Program-made: the position numbers and the translations under genes
Part shown: positions 1 through 6,293 of the stretch, one piece after another
Layout of the letters: each line of letters opens with the position of its first letter
Numbering within the stretch: the first letter of the stretch is position 1
NCBI GenBank assembly: GCA_937892135.1
Contig: CALAUK010000098.1
Location: 1-17,505, forward strand
DNA from: an uncultured Clostridia bacterium
GTDB lineage: Bacteria > Bacillota > Clostridia > UBA1381 > UMGS1253
Length of the DNA: 17,505 bases
Direction: 5' to 3'
Notes under the pieces: generated by a model
Told to the model about the DNA's origin: nothing
Database searches by the model: none
Seen by the model: only the letters and a program-made list of their open reading frames with translations

Positions 1-41
1 TCAATGTCCAATTTCACTCGCCTTTTCTGCGGTGCTTGAAT

Positions 42-71
42 AGTATATCACTTTTCTCGCCCCCTTGTCAA
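42..71 (-). promoter_or_regulatory. Strong outward promoter at the left edge, rRNA-operon-like
   Basis: On the minus strand a -35 box TTGACA (71-66) is followed after 18 bp by TATACT (47-42), preceded by TG one base upstream, which makes an extended -10. The DNA upstream of the -35 (about 72-115) is almost pure A/T with phased A-tracts, like an UP element. Transcription would start near position 35 and run out of the window. The transcribed end, AAATTGGACATTGA (14-1), resembles the leader segment found before 16S genes of many Firmicutes, so a stable-RNA operon just outside is likely. The promoter itself is well supported; the rRNA assignment is inference. Confidence 0.6.
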
Positions 72-217
72 GACTTTTTTTCATTTTTTTTAAAGTTTTT
101 TTAAAAGAGGCATTTTTATGATTACTTTTACTGTATTAATTCCCCCTTTTTTTGGTATTATACACAATTTTGCACAATTTTTTATTTTCACCCCATACTT
201 TTACCTGTGTTTTTTAA

Positions 218-246
218 TTGACTTTATTTAAAATATATAGTAGAAT
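218..246 (+). promoter_or_regulatory. rsmA promoter
   Basis: TTGACT (218-223), a 17-bp spacer and TAGAAT (241-246) form a good sigma-A promoter ending 31 bp before the rsmA start codon. The TTG inside the -35 box is in frame with rsmA, but it cannot be its start because it lies upstream of the transcription start. Confidence 0.7.
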
Positions 247-277
247 ACAGGTAAATCATAATAAAAGGAGTGCGCTG

Positions 278-1156
278 ATGGACTTAACTTCTCTTAAAAC
301 AATTAAATATATTAAAGATAAATATGGTTTTTATATGAGCAAAGGTCTTGGTCAGAACTTTCTTACCGATAAGGCCGTGCTTGAAAAAATTGCAGAAGCA
401 GCAGAGCTTGACGAAAACAGCGGCGCTTTGGAAATAGGCCCCGGCATGGGCGTTTTAACAAACGAGCTTGCAAAGCACGCCAAAAAAGTTGTTTCCGTAG
501 AGCTTGACTTAAGACTTGAAGAAATCTTAAAAGAAACTCTTGCGGAGCATAATAATATAGAAGTAATTTTTCAGGATGTGTTAAAAACTGACCTTAATGC
601 ATTAATAAAGAATAAGTTTTCTGATTGCGATAAGGTAAGCATTGCCGCAAATCTTCCATATTATATTACTACGCCTATTATAACTTATATCTTAGAAAAC
701 AGAGCGCTCGATATTGACAATGTTGTTATTATGGTGCAAAAAGAAGTTGCGGAAAGACTTTGCGCAGCTCCCGGCAAGAAAAACTGCTCTGCCCTTTCAG
801 CACTTGTTCATTATTATTCAGTGCCTGAAATGATAACATTAGTTCCGGCAAGAGTGTTTGCTCCGCCCCCGAAAGTAGATTCGGCGGTTGTAAAGCTTAA
901 AATTTTAAAATCCCCCGCAGTTGATGTGGAGGATGAGACTTTGTTTTTCAAGCTCGTCAAAGCGGCGTTTGGCCAAAGGAGGAAAACTCTTTTAAATGCC
1001 TTGCAGGGCTTTGGAGGTTTTAACACCTCAAAAGATGAGTTTAAAGAGATATTTAAAAATATAGGTTTAACAGAAACGGTGCGAGGCGAACAGCTCTCGC
1101 TTGAAGATTTTAAAAATCTTACCCATGAGCTTCTAAAAAAGAAAAGCGTTCTTTAA
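278..1156 (+). CDS. rsmA: 16S rRNA (adenine(1518)-N(6)/adenine(1519)-N(6))-dimethyltransferase RsmA (KsgA)
   Basis: The 292-residue product dimethylates two adjacent adenines in the 3'-terminal hairpin of 16S rRNA, using S-adenosylmethionine, during late 30S assembly. Visible signatures are the N-terminal GQNFL motif, the SAM-binding loop EIGPGMGVLT, the acidic end of strand 2 (VELD) and the catalytic motif NLPYYITTP, followed by the basic C-terminal segment FGQRRKTLLNAL. The length is normal for the family. I place the start at ATG 278 because AAGGAG (265-270) stands 7 nt before it; an in-frame TTG at 218 lies inside the promoter. The gene is monocistronic here. In Bacillus the order is yabE-rnmV-ksgA; rnmV is not present, although a yabE-like gene lies 2.3 kb away. 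It points toward the origin, so it is head-on to the replication fork. Confidence 0.95.
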   Translation: MDLTSLKTIKYIKDKYGFYMSKGLGQNFLTDKAVLEKIAEAAELDENSGALEIGPGMGVLTNELAKHAKKVVSVELDLRLEEILKETLAEHNNIEVIFQDVLKTDLNALIKNKFSDCDKVSIAANLPYYITTPIITYILENRALDIDNVVIMVQKEVAERLCAAPGKKNCSALSALVHYYSVPEMITLVPARVFAPPPKVDSAVVKLKILKSPAVDVEDETLFFKLVKAAFGQRRKTLLNALQGFGGFNTSKDEFKEIFKNIGLTETVRGEQLSLEDFKNLTHELLKKKSVL

Positions 1157-1173
1157 TTAAGAACGCTTTTTAT
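1142..1173. terminator. Bidirectional intrinsic terminator, rsmA / VanW gene
   Basis: A perfect 12-bp stem, AAAAGCGTTCTT (1142-1153) with AAGAACGCTTTT (1159-1170), closes a 5-nt loop. It has T-rich flanks on both strands and separates two convergent genes. Its left arm contains the last codons of rsmA. Confidence 0.85.
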
Positions 1174-1175
1174 TA

Positions 1176-2897
1176 TTACATACCACTGGGATATTCTGAC
1201 TGAATTTCTTCAGGAGTTATCGGCTCTTGCTCTTCCTGAACTGCCGGAGGCGTTGGAACTACTTCGCCCGGAACCTCTATGGGGTTTCCGTTTTCGTCAA
1301 CAGGAGGAGTGACTGTTTCTACGCTTTCCTCACTGGGACCTACTCTGAATATCTTTTCCGCCATTCTGTAAACATTTTTACCAAGGAACTCTCTTTTTAC
1401 TTCCTTGCCATTTTCGTAATACACCTTATACGTATTAACAACGCTGCCGTTAAAGCCGTTGCTTTCGGAAATTTTCTCTCCCGGCTGCAAGGTTAAATCC
1501 TCAACCTCTCTTGTTGTGTAAGGAGTATAGCTTACTGTTTGTGTTATAACATCAACAGTTTTGGTTTTATCTTCCTTTGTTCCAAGGATGGAAACTTTTA
1601 CGCTGCCTTTTCCATATTCACTCTTTATAATTATGGGATATTCGGTAGAGTTTTTAAACTTAAAGTCTAAAACTCCCCATGCAACAGTAGCATCCATTCC
1701 AAGCGGAACGTAGCTTACCTCAAGCGAGTGGTTTGTTCTTTCCAAAACCTCTAAATCTGCATAAAGCACAGCGGGATACAAAGTAGAACAAGTCTGGCAT
1801 ATACCGCCACCCATACCATCTGCCACACGGGTTGCTTCATATACTGATGCTATTTTAAAGCCGTTTGCAGCGTTTCTTTCGCCAACAGTTTCATTATAAG
1901 AAAATACATCTCCGGGCATAAGTATTTTCCCGCTGATGTTTTTTGCCGCAAGTTCAACATTTACAGTACGATTTACATTGCCTGCATTATATTTTGTTGT
2001 GTATTCTCCCAAAACGTCTCTGAAAAGCTTGCTCTCAAGGTCTTCTTTTGTATTCTCAGCCTCGTCGATTTCAATTTTTATCTTAACATCTGCAGAACCT
2101 TCCCCAAAGTTTTTAAGCTTTTCTTTTGCATCTTCTTCGTTAATCTTTATTCCGTCATTTCCATCTGTTACGGAAACTGCGCCGTTTTCAAAAACATATT
2201 CAGCTTCTTTCTTTTCGCAGTTAACAAGCTCTTTAAGATATGAAAGAGTCATTTCCTTGGGGCTTGCATCTTCAAAAGAAACGCTTGCCTCTGTTTTAGC
2301 ATTAGGCTTAAAGCTTTCGATTACAGCTTTCTCTGCGCTTTCAATTGAAATTCCCTTTCCGCTTTTACCGGATTTTAAAACTATATACTCTCCGTCAATT
2401 GAAACCTCGTGTTCACGAAGGTCGCCACCGACATCATAAGTAAACTCATCAATTATTTTTGTAAGAGCTGCTGTGTTATAGTAAAACACATATTGCGCTT
2501 CAGTATTTTTTGAAAGAGCACCCCTTCCAAAGTTAAATGCATCCTCAGCGGTTTTCTTAACGTTAATCTCAAGAGCGATATCTTTTCCCTTTATACTTTT
2601 TACTTCATTTTTTCCTTCAACTTTTAATAAAACCTCGGAATCTGAGAAAGCTCCTACAAGAGTTCTCACATTCGCTTCCACTTCTTCACGGGTCATATTT
2701 CCGATATTAAGGTTTCCCAGATGTAAATCGGACACCGTCTTTGAATTGTGGCAGCCAAACAAAAGTAAAGTTACCACAAGTAAAAGCACAGCGCTTAAAC
2801 TTGCTGTCAAAGTAATCCAAAGAGCTTTTCTATTGCTTTTTTCAGCGCCTTTTCTCACCTTGCGCTCAGATGTCACTTTTTCATTACTTTTAGCCAC
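1176..2897 (-). CDS. Membrane-anchored VanW-family protein with a C-terminal G5 domain
   Basis: This 573-residue envelope protein has a basic cytoplasmic N-terminus, one transmembrane segment (about 25-47), YoaR-type putative peptidoglycan-binding repeats (PG_binding_4, about 60-300), a VanW domain (about 315-445) with the hallmark GGGICQTCSTLY, a G5-like domain (about 446-525) and a Pro/Glu-rich tail. VanW proteins occur in vancomycin-resistance clusters but are mostly housekeeping surface proteins of unknown biochemistry; G5 domains are linked to cell-wall adhesion. I start it at GTG 2897 because GGAG (2906-2909) lies 8 nt upstream and the downstream sequence is the typical charged N-terminus. 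An in-frame ATG at 3008 would add 37 residues but has no ribosome site and overlaps the probable promoter. LFGC after the membrane segment recalls a lipobox, but Phe at -2 and the long n-region argue against a lipoprotein. It is codirectional with replication. Confidence 0.85.
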   Translation of the reverse strand: MAKSNEKVTSERKVRKGAEKSNRKALWITLTASLSAVLLLVVTLLLFGCHNSKTVSDLHLGNLNIGNMTREEVEANVRTLVGAFSDSEVLLKVEGKNEVKSIKGKDIALEINVKKTAEDAFNFGRGALSKNTEAQYVFYYNTAALTKIIDEFTYDVGGDLREHEVSIDGEYIVLKSGKSGKGISIESAEKAVIESFKPNAKTEASVSFEDASPKEMTLSYLKELVNCEKKEAEYVFENGAVSVTDGNDGIKINEEDAKEKLKNFGEGSADVKIKIEIDEAENTKEDLESKLFRDVLGEYTTKYNAGNVNRTVNVELAAKNISGKILMPGDVFSYNETVGERNAANGFKIASVYEATRVADGMGGGICQTCSTLYPAVLYADLEVLERTNHSLEVSYVPLGMDATVAWGVLDFKFKNSTEYPIIIKSEYGKGSVKVSILGTKEDKTKTVDVITQTVSYTPYTTREVEDLTLQPGEKISESNGFNGSVVNTYKVYYENGKEVKREFLGKNVYRMAEKIFRVGPSEESVETVTPPVDENGNPIEVPGEVVPTPPAVQEEQEPITPEEIQSEYPSGM

Positions 2898-3009
2898 TTT
2901 AAAATCTCCTTTTTTACTGCATTTTTCACCTTTTTTGCGAAAAACAGGTCTATCTAAATATAGTGTTTCATTTTTCAATAATATGTCACATTCAACTACA
3001 TACAGCACT

Positions 3010-3038
3010 ATTTTACTACATAAAAAATGAAAAGTAAA
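3010..3038 (-). promoter_or_regulatory. Probable promoter of the VanW-family gene
   Basis: On the minus strand TTTACT (3038-3033), 17 bp and TAAAAT (3015-3010) match 4/6 and 5/6 of the sigma-A boxes. This would give a leader of about 105 nt before the GTG start. A weaker alternative, TTGAAA-16-TAGATA, lies at 2978-2951. Confidence 0.4.
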
Positions 3039-3251
3039 GCGATTTTATGTTACAATTTCTACCCATTTTTGCGTTAAATTATTACATAATTTTTAATAGA
3101 TTTGACGCGCCCCATTTTCAAAATTCGTCAAATTTCAGTAAAAATATATAAGTATTTTTTTGTATAATTATATTTTTAGTGCATAATATATATAAATAAA
3201 GGCGTTTTTCCTGTTTTTAGTTTCCTTTTTATGTAAATTAAACCCGCAAAT

Positions 3252-3268
3252 TGTTACAAAATTATTAA
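3252..3268 (+). promoter_or_regulatory. Candidate WalR-binding site upstream of the G5/3D gene
   Basis: TGTTAC-N5-TATTAA matches 11 of 12 specified positions of the WalR consensus TGTWAH-N5-TGTWAH (the second half has A for G). It ends 6 bp before the -35 box of the following promoter, where WalR activator sites are usually found. The AT-rich context makes chance matches likely. The walR gene itself lies in this window. Confidence 0.3.
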
Positions 3269-3274
3269 CCAAAC

Positions 3275-3303
3275 TTGACAAACTTTAAAAAATGTTTTAC
3301 AAT
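3275..3303 (+). promoter_or_regulatory. Promoter of the G5/3D-domain gene
   Basis: A perfect TTGACA (3275-3280), a 17-bp spacer and TACAAT (3298-3303) predict transcription from about 3310 and a leader of about 144 nt before the start codon. The spacer from 3009 to here (part of a 445-bp gap) is otherwise extremely AT-rich. It contains only the VanW-gene promoter, the WalR-like site and a TTTGACG/CGTCAAA inverted repeat (3101-3107 with 3126-3132). Confidence 0.8.
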
Positions 3304-3334
3304 GAATGGGCGTTAAGGCAAAAAACAAAAAAAT

Positions 3335-3435
3335 CGCTTTTATGTGTTTTTAAACAGATACTATTATTCCCAATTTTTGATTTTTATATTAATCTGTTTA
3401 AAAGTACAAATATAAATCTTAATTTTGTAAAAGCG
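3335..3435 (+). promoter_or_regulatory. Structured 5' leader RNA of the G5/3D gene (candidate cis-regulator)
   Basis: Two nested helices are visible in the leader. The outer pairs CGCTTTTA (3335-3342) with TAAAAGCG (3428-3435). The inner pairs TTTTAAACAGAT (3348-3359) perfectly with ATCTGTTTAAAA (3392-3403) and extends by five more pairs (3343-3347 with 3404-3408, two of them G-U). A 32-nt loop and a 19-nt bulge remain. The structure ends 5 nt before the ribosome site CGGAGG (3441-3446). A second copy of AAAGCG (3437-3442) could pair with the same left arm and would reach into the ribosome site, so two exclusive folds are conceivable. There is no T-tract, so it is not a simple terminator. I recognise no known riboswitch class. 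Confidence 0.45.
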
Positions 3436-3453
3436 TAAAGCGGAGGAAAGTTT

Positions 3454-4449
3454 ATGAATAACATAAAAAATTATTTTAAATCACCCCGTAAGTCTTTAGT
3501 ATCATCTCTTTTGGTTCTTACGGTTGTGGTTTCCTGTATTTTATTTACAGGTGCTGCTGTCAGAGAAATTACTTTTATTGATGATGGCGCAACAATTACA
3601 TTCAGAACAACCAAAAACACAGTTGGCGAAGTTTTAAAAGACACCGGAATCGTTTTAAATGAATATGATTCTTTAAATGTTGACTTAGACACAATGGTTT
3701 CTGATGTTGATGTTGTTAGAATAAGACGTGCAAGAGATATTAAAATTAAAGATGCTAACAAGGAAGTTATAACTGTAAAGAGCTCATACGAGACAGCAAA
3801 AGAAATTCTTGATCAGTATAAGCTCTCCGCCAATGAATATGATGAAATAGTTTTTGAAAGCGGTCTTATAACTGTAACCCGCGTTTCCTGGAAGACAAAG
3901 ACTGTTACCGAAAAAGTTCCCTTCGAAACAATTTATGAAGAAGATCCCGAAATTTTTGAGGGAGAGGAAGTTGTTGCAATCGAGGGTGTAGATGGTGTGG
4001 CTGATGTTCTTTACTATGACCAGTATATTAACGGCGAGTTTATTCAGAGAGTTGAGAGCACAAAAGCTGTTTCTCAACAGCCTGTAAATAAGGTTATTAA
4101 GGTGGGCACTAAGGAAAGACATCCTAATGCACCTTCCAATTATAAAAAGGTTATGACATTCAAAGCTACAGCATATGATGGTTCTTACGAAACATTAGGA
4201 TATTACAATCCCAGAACATGTTTGGGAGCTATTCCCACAGTCGGTACAGTTGCAGTTGACCCCAGAGTTATTCCCCTTGGAACAAAAATGTTCATCACTG
4301 CGGTAGACGGTTCATATAATTATGGATACTGCTTTGCAGGAGATACAGGCGGAGCAATCAAAGGTGATAGAGTTGACCTGTTTATGGCATCAAGACAAGA
4401 GGCATTAAACTTTGGTCGCAGAGACGTTTTGATTTATATATTAGAGTAG
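3454..4449 (+). CDS. YabE-like G5 and 3D domain cell-wall protein
   Basis: This 331-residue exported or membrane-anchored protein has a basic N-terminus with a hydrophobic segment (about 15-36), two DUF348 (YabE/RpfB-type) repeats (about 38-140), a G5 domain (about 145-222) and a C-terminal 3D domain (234-331). The 3D domain shows FKATAYD near its start and the acidic motif GDTGG...GDRVDLF. 3D domains are related to the MltA lytic transglycosylase fold and are expected to cleave peptidoglycan, as in the Bacillus YabE/YocH and actinobacterial Rpf-like proteins. The ATG is preceded by CGGAGG 7 nt upstream. It has its own strong promoter, a structured leader, a possible WalR site and a terminator, so it is monocistronic. 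It is oriented head-on to replication. Exact substrate and cleavage activity are inferred from the family only. Confidence 0.88.
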   Translation: MNNIKNYFKSPRKSLVSSLLVLTVVVSCILFTGAAVREITFIDDGATITFRTTKNTVGEVLKDTGIVLNEYDSLNVDLDTMVSDVDVVRIRRARDIKIKDANKEVITVKSSYETAKEILDQYKLSANEYDEIVFESGLITVTRVSWKTKTVTEKVPFETIYEEDPEIFEGEEVVAIEGVDGVADVLYYDQYINGEFIQRVESTKAVSQQPVNKVIKVGTKERHPNAPSNYKKVMTFKATAYDGSYETLGYYNPRTCLGAIPTVGTVAVDPRVIPLGTKMFITAVDGSYNYGYCFAGDTGGAIKGDRVDLFMASRQEALNFGRRDVLIYILE

Positions 4450-4451
4450 TT

Positions 4452-4483
4452 AAAAGTATGGGCATTAAGCCCATACTTTTTTA
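4452..4483 (+). terminator. Terminator of the G5/3D gene
   Basis: A perfect 12-bp stem, AAAAGTATGGGC (4452-4463) with GCCCATACTTTT (4469-4480), closes a 5-nt loop (ATTAA) and is followed by a T-run. It begins 3 nt after the TAG stop. Confidence 0.9.
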
Positions 4484-4492
4484 TTATTTAAC

Positions 4493-4521
4493 TTGAAAAT
4501 ATTTCAATTTAGGTGTATTAT
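4493..4521 (+). promoter_or_regulatory. Promoter of the ACT-UPF0210 operon
   Basis: TTGAAA (4493-4498), 17 bp and TATTAT (4516-4521) give a start near 4528 and a leader of about 66 nt. It begins 10 bp after the upstream terminator's T-run, so the two genes downstream form a separate transcription unit. Confidence 0.7.
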
Positions 4522-4593
4522 ATATGTGTAACATTTCTTTTGCTCGCCCAAAGCAAGAAATTTAAAAATTTAACCGGGCAGAAAGGCAATATT

Positions 4594-4863
4594 ATGAAGG
4601 CAGTTATAACTGTTATAGGAAAAGACAGGGTTGGTATCATTTATTCAGTTTCAGATATTTTGGCCAAGGCAGGTATCAATATTTTGGATATTTCGCAAAC
4701 AATAATGCAGGATATATTTACTATGATTATGCTTGTTGATATTTCAAAAAGCGCTGACAGCTTTTCTGATATATCCAAAAAGCTTGAGAAACTCGGAGAA
4801 GAGCTTGGTCTTTCTATCCGCATTCAGCATGAGGATATTTTTAACTCCATGCACAGAATTTAA
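4594..4863 (+). CDS. Small ACT-domain protein (UPF0237 family)
   Basis: The 89-residue product is a single stand-alone ACT domain (beta-alpha-beta-beta-alpha-beta). It opens with MKAVITVIGKDRVGIIYSVS, the pattern of the glycine-cleavage-repressor-like ACT_6 group. ACT domains bind small ligands, often amino acids, and usually dimerise. No catalytic or DNA-binding part is present, so it is presumably a sensor or partner subunit. I start at ATG 4594 with GAAAGG (4581-4586) 7 nt upstream; the longer in-frame reading from 4513 overlaps the promoter. It is followed after 23 nt by the UPF0210 gene. This pairing is common in Firmicutes and suggests a joint function, but the ligand is unknown. Confidence 0.88.
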   Translation: MKAVITVIGKDRVGIIYSVSDILAKAGINILDISQTIMQDIFTMIMLVDISKSADSFSDISKKLEKLGEELGLSIRIQHEDIFNSMHRI

Positions 4864-4886
4864 TTCATAGAAAGGTTTGTGTTAAT

Positions 4887-6251
4887 ATGATTAATTCATT
4901 TGAAATAATGGAAACAATCAAAATGCTTGATGAAGAGCATTTAGATATCCGCACAATAACTATGGGTATATCATTAAAAGACTGTTCAGACCCCGATGTT
5001 GATAAAATGTGCGATAAAATTTATAATAAGATAACCTCGTATGCAAAGGATTTGGTTAAAACAGGAGAAGATATCGAGCGTGATTTCGGTATTCCGATTA
5101 TAAATAAAAGAATTTCTGTAACTCCTGTTTCTTATCTTTGTGAAAATGCAGAGGATATAAAAGACTGTGTTAAAATCGCAAAGGCGCTTGACCGCGCAGC
5201 AGAAACAACCGGAGTTAACTTTATCGGCGGTTTTTCTGCTTTGGTGCACAAGGATTACACAAAAGGCGACAGACTTTTAATTGATTCTATCCCCGAGGCG
5301 CTCTCTTGCACAAAAAGAGTCTGCTCAAGTGTAAATGTTGCAACAACAAGAGCGGGAATTAATATGGATGCCGTTAAGCATATGGGAGATATAGTTAAAA
5401 AATGTGCGGAGCTGACAGCTGAAAGCGGCGGATTTGCCTGTGCAAAGCTTGTTGTTTTCGCTAATGCGGTTGAAGATAATCCGTTTATGGCAGGCGCTTT
5501 TCACGGAAGTGGCGAGGGCGAGTGTGTTATAAATGTTGGCGTAAGCGGTCCCGGAGTTGTTAAATGTGCGCTTGAAAAGGTTGGCAAAAACGCTGATTTC
5601 GGCGTTGTTGCGGACACAATCAAGAAAACAGCATTTAAAATTACAAGAATGGGTCAGCTTGTTGCACAGGAGGCTTCAAAAAGACTTAATGTTCCTTATG
5701 GAATTGTCGACCTTTCATTAGCACCTACTCCCGCTATCGGAGACAGTGTTGCTCATATTTTAGAGGAGATGGGCCTTGAAAAGTGCGGAACACATGGCAC
5801 AACGGCTGCTCTTGCGATGCTTAACGATGCAGTTAAAAAGGGCGGAGTTATGGCATCAAGCTTTGTAGGCGGTCTTTCAGGTGCATTTATTCCCGTAAGC
5901 GAAGATGCAGGTATGATTGATGCAAGTTTATGTGGTGCCCTTTCAATAGAAAAGCTTGAGGCAATGACCTGTGTATGCTCAGTAGGCCTTGATATGATAG
6001 TTGTTCCGGGCGATACAAGCGCCGCGACTATTTCTGCTATAATTGCAGACGAAGCGGCAATCGGTATGGTTAATAATAAAACAACTGCCGTAAGAATTAT
6101 TCCCTCCCCCGGAAAAGATATCGGAGATATTGTAGAATTCGGCGGTCTTTTGGGTAGTGGACCTGTTATGAGTGTTAATAAATACAAAAGTGATGAATTT
6201 ATTTCTCGCGGCGGCAGAATTCCTGCTCCCTTGCATAGTCTTAAAAATTAA
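4887..6251 (+). CDS. UPF0210 family protein (DUF711, pyruvate formate-lyase-like fold)
   Basis: This 454-residue cytosolic protein belongs to the conserved UPF0210/DUF711 family, recognisable by the start MINSFEIMETIKML, the RTITMGISL segment, the GGFSALVHKGxT-like motif (here GGFSALVHKDYTKGD) and the glycine-rich SGPGVV region. Family members resemble the fold of glycyl-radical enzymes, but the sequence has no recognisable C-terminal glycyl-radical loop, so no catalytic role can be read from it. The length is normal. A modest ribosome site, GAAAGG (4870-4875), is 11 nt before the ATG. It is the second gene of the operon begun by the ACT protein, its likely regulatory partner, and is closed by a terminator shared with gyrB. 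Confidence 0.88.
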   Translation: MINSFEIMETIKMLDEEHLDIRTITMGISLKDCSDPDVDKMCDKIYNKITSYAKDLVKTGEDIERDFGIPIINKRISVTPVSYLCENAEDIKDCVKIAKALDRAAETTGVNFIGGFSALVHKDYTKGDRLLIDSIPEALSCTKRVCSSVNVATTRAGINMDAVKHMGDIVKKCAELTAESGGFACAKLVVFANAVEDNPFMAGAFHGSGEGECVINVGVSGPGVVKCALEKVGKNADFGVVADTIKKTAFKITRMGQLVAQEASKRLNVPYGIVDLSLAPTPAIGDSVAHILEEMGLEKCGTHGTTAALAMLNDAVKKGGVMASSFVGGLSGAFIPVSEDAGMIDASLCGALSIEKLEAMTCVCSVGLDMIVVPGDTSAATISAIIADEAAIGMVNNKTTAVRIIPSPGKDIGDIVEFGGLLGSGPVMSVNKYKSDEFISRGGRIPAPLHSLKN

Positions 6252-6259
6252 TAAATTAA

Positions 6260-6293
6260 AAAACCGCTTCATTCCGAAGCGGTTTTCTTTTTT
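6260..6293. terminator. Bidirectional terminator, UPF0210 gene / gyrB
   Basis: AAAACCGCTTC (6260-6270) pairs perfectly with GAAGCGGTTTT (6276-6286) around the loop ATTCC, with T-rich tails on both strands. It ends both the plus-strand operon and the long minus-strand dnaA-gyrB unit. The loop and closing pairs (TTCATTCCGAA) are identical to those of the terminator at 13188-13221. Confidence 0.9.

Noticed and set aside
158..166. Perfect TTATACACA DnaA-box match
   Set aside because: It is isolated, 11 kb from the origin and in AT-rich DNA; one 9-mer of this kind is expected by chance.
218..277. Extended rsmA reading from TTG 218
   Set aside because: The TTG is part of the -35 box of the rsmA promoter and has no ribosome site; ATG 278 has AAGGAG at good distance.
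1936..2439. Open frame of 167 codons on the plus strand opposite the VanW gene
   Set aside because: It is a low-complexity Ser/Phe-rich shadow of the VanW coding frame without ribosome site; the same holds for shorter opposite-strand frames over gyrB, UPF0210 and dnaN.
3310..3453. c-di-AMP (ydaO) or other known riboswitch in the G5/3D leader
   Set aside because: Such switches precede wall-hydrolase genes, but the leader lacks the G-rich conserved blocks I would expect of ydaO; only the two helices are supported.
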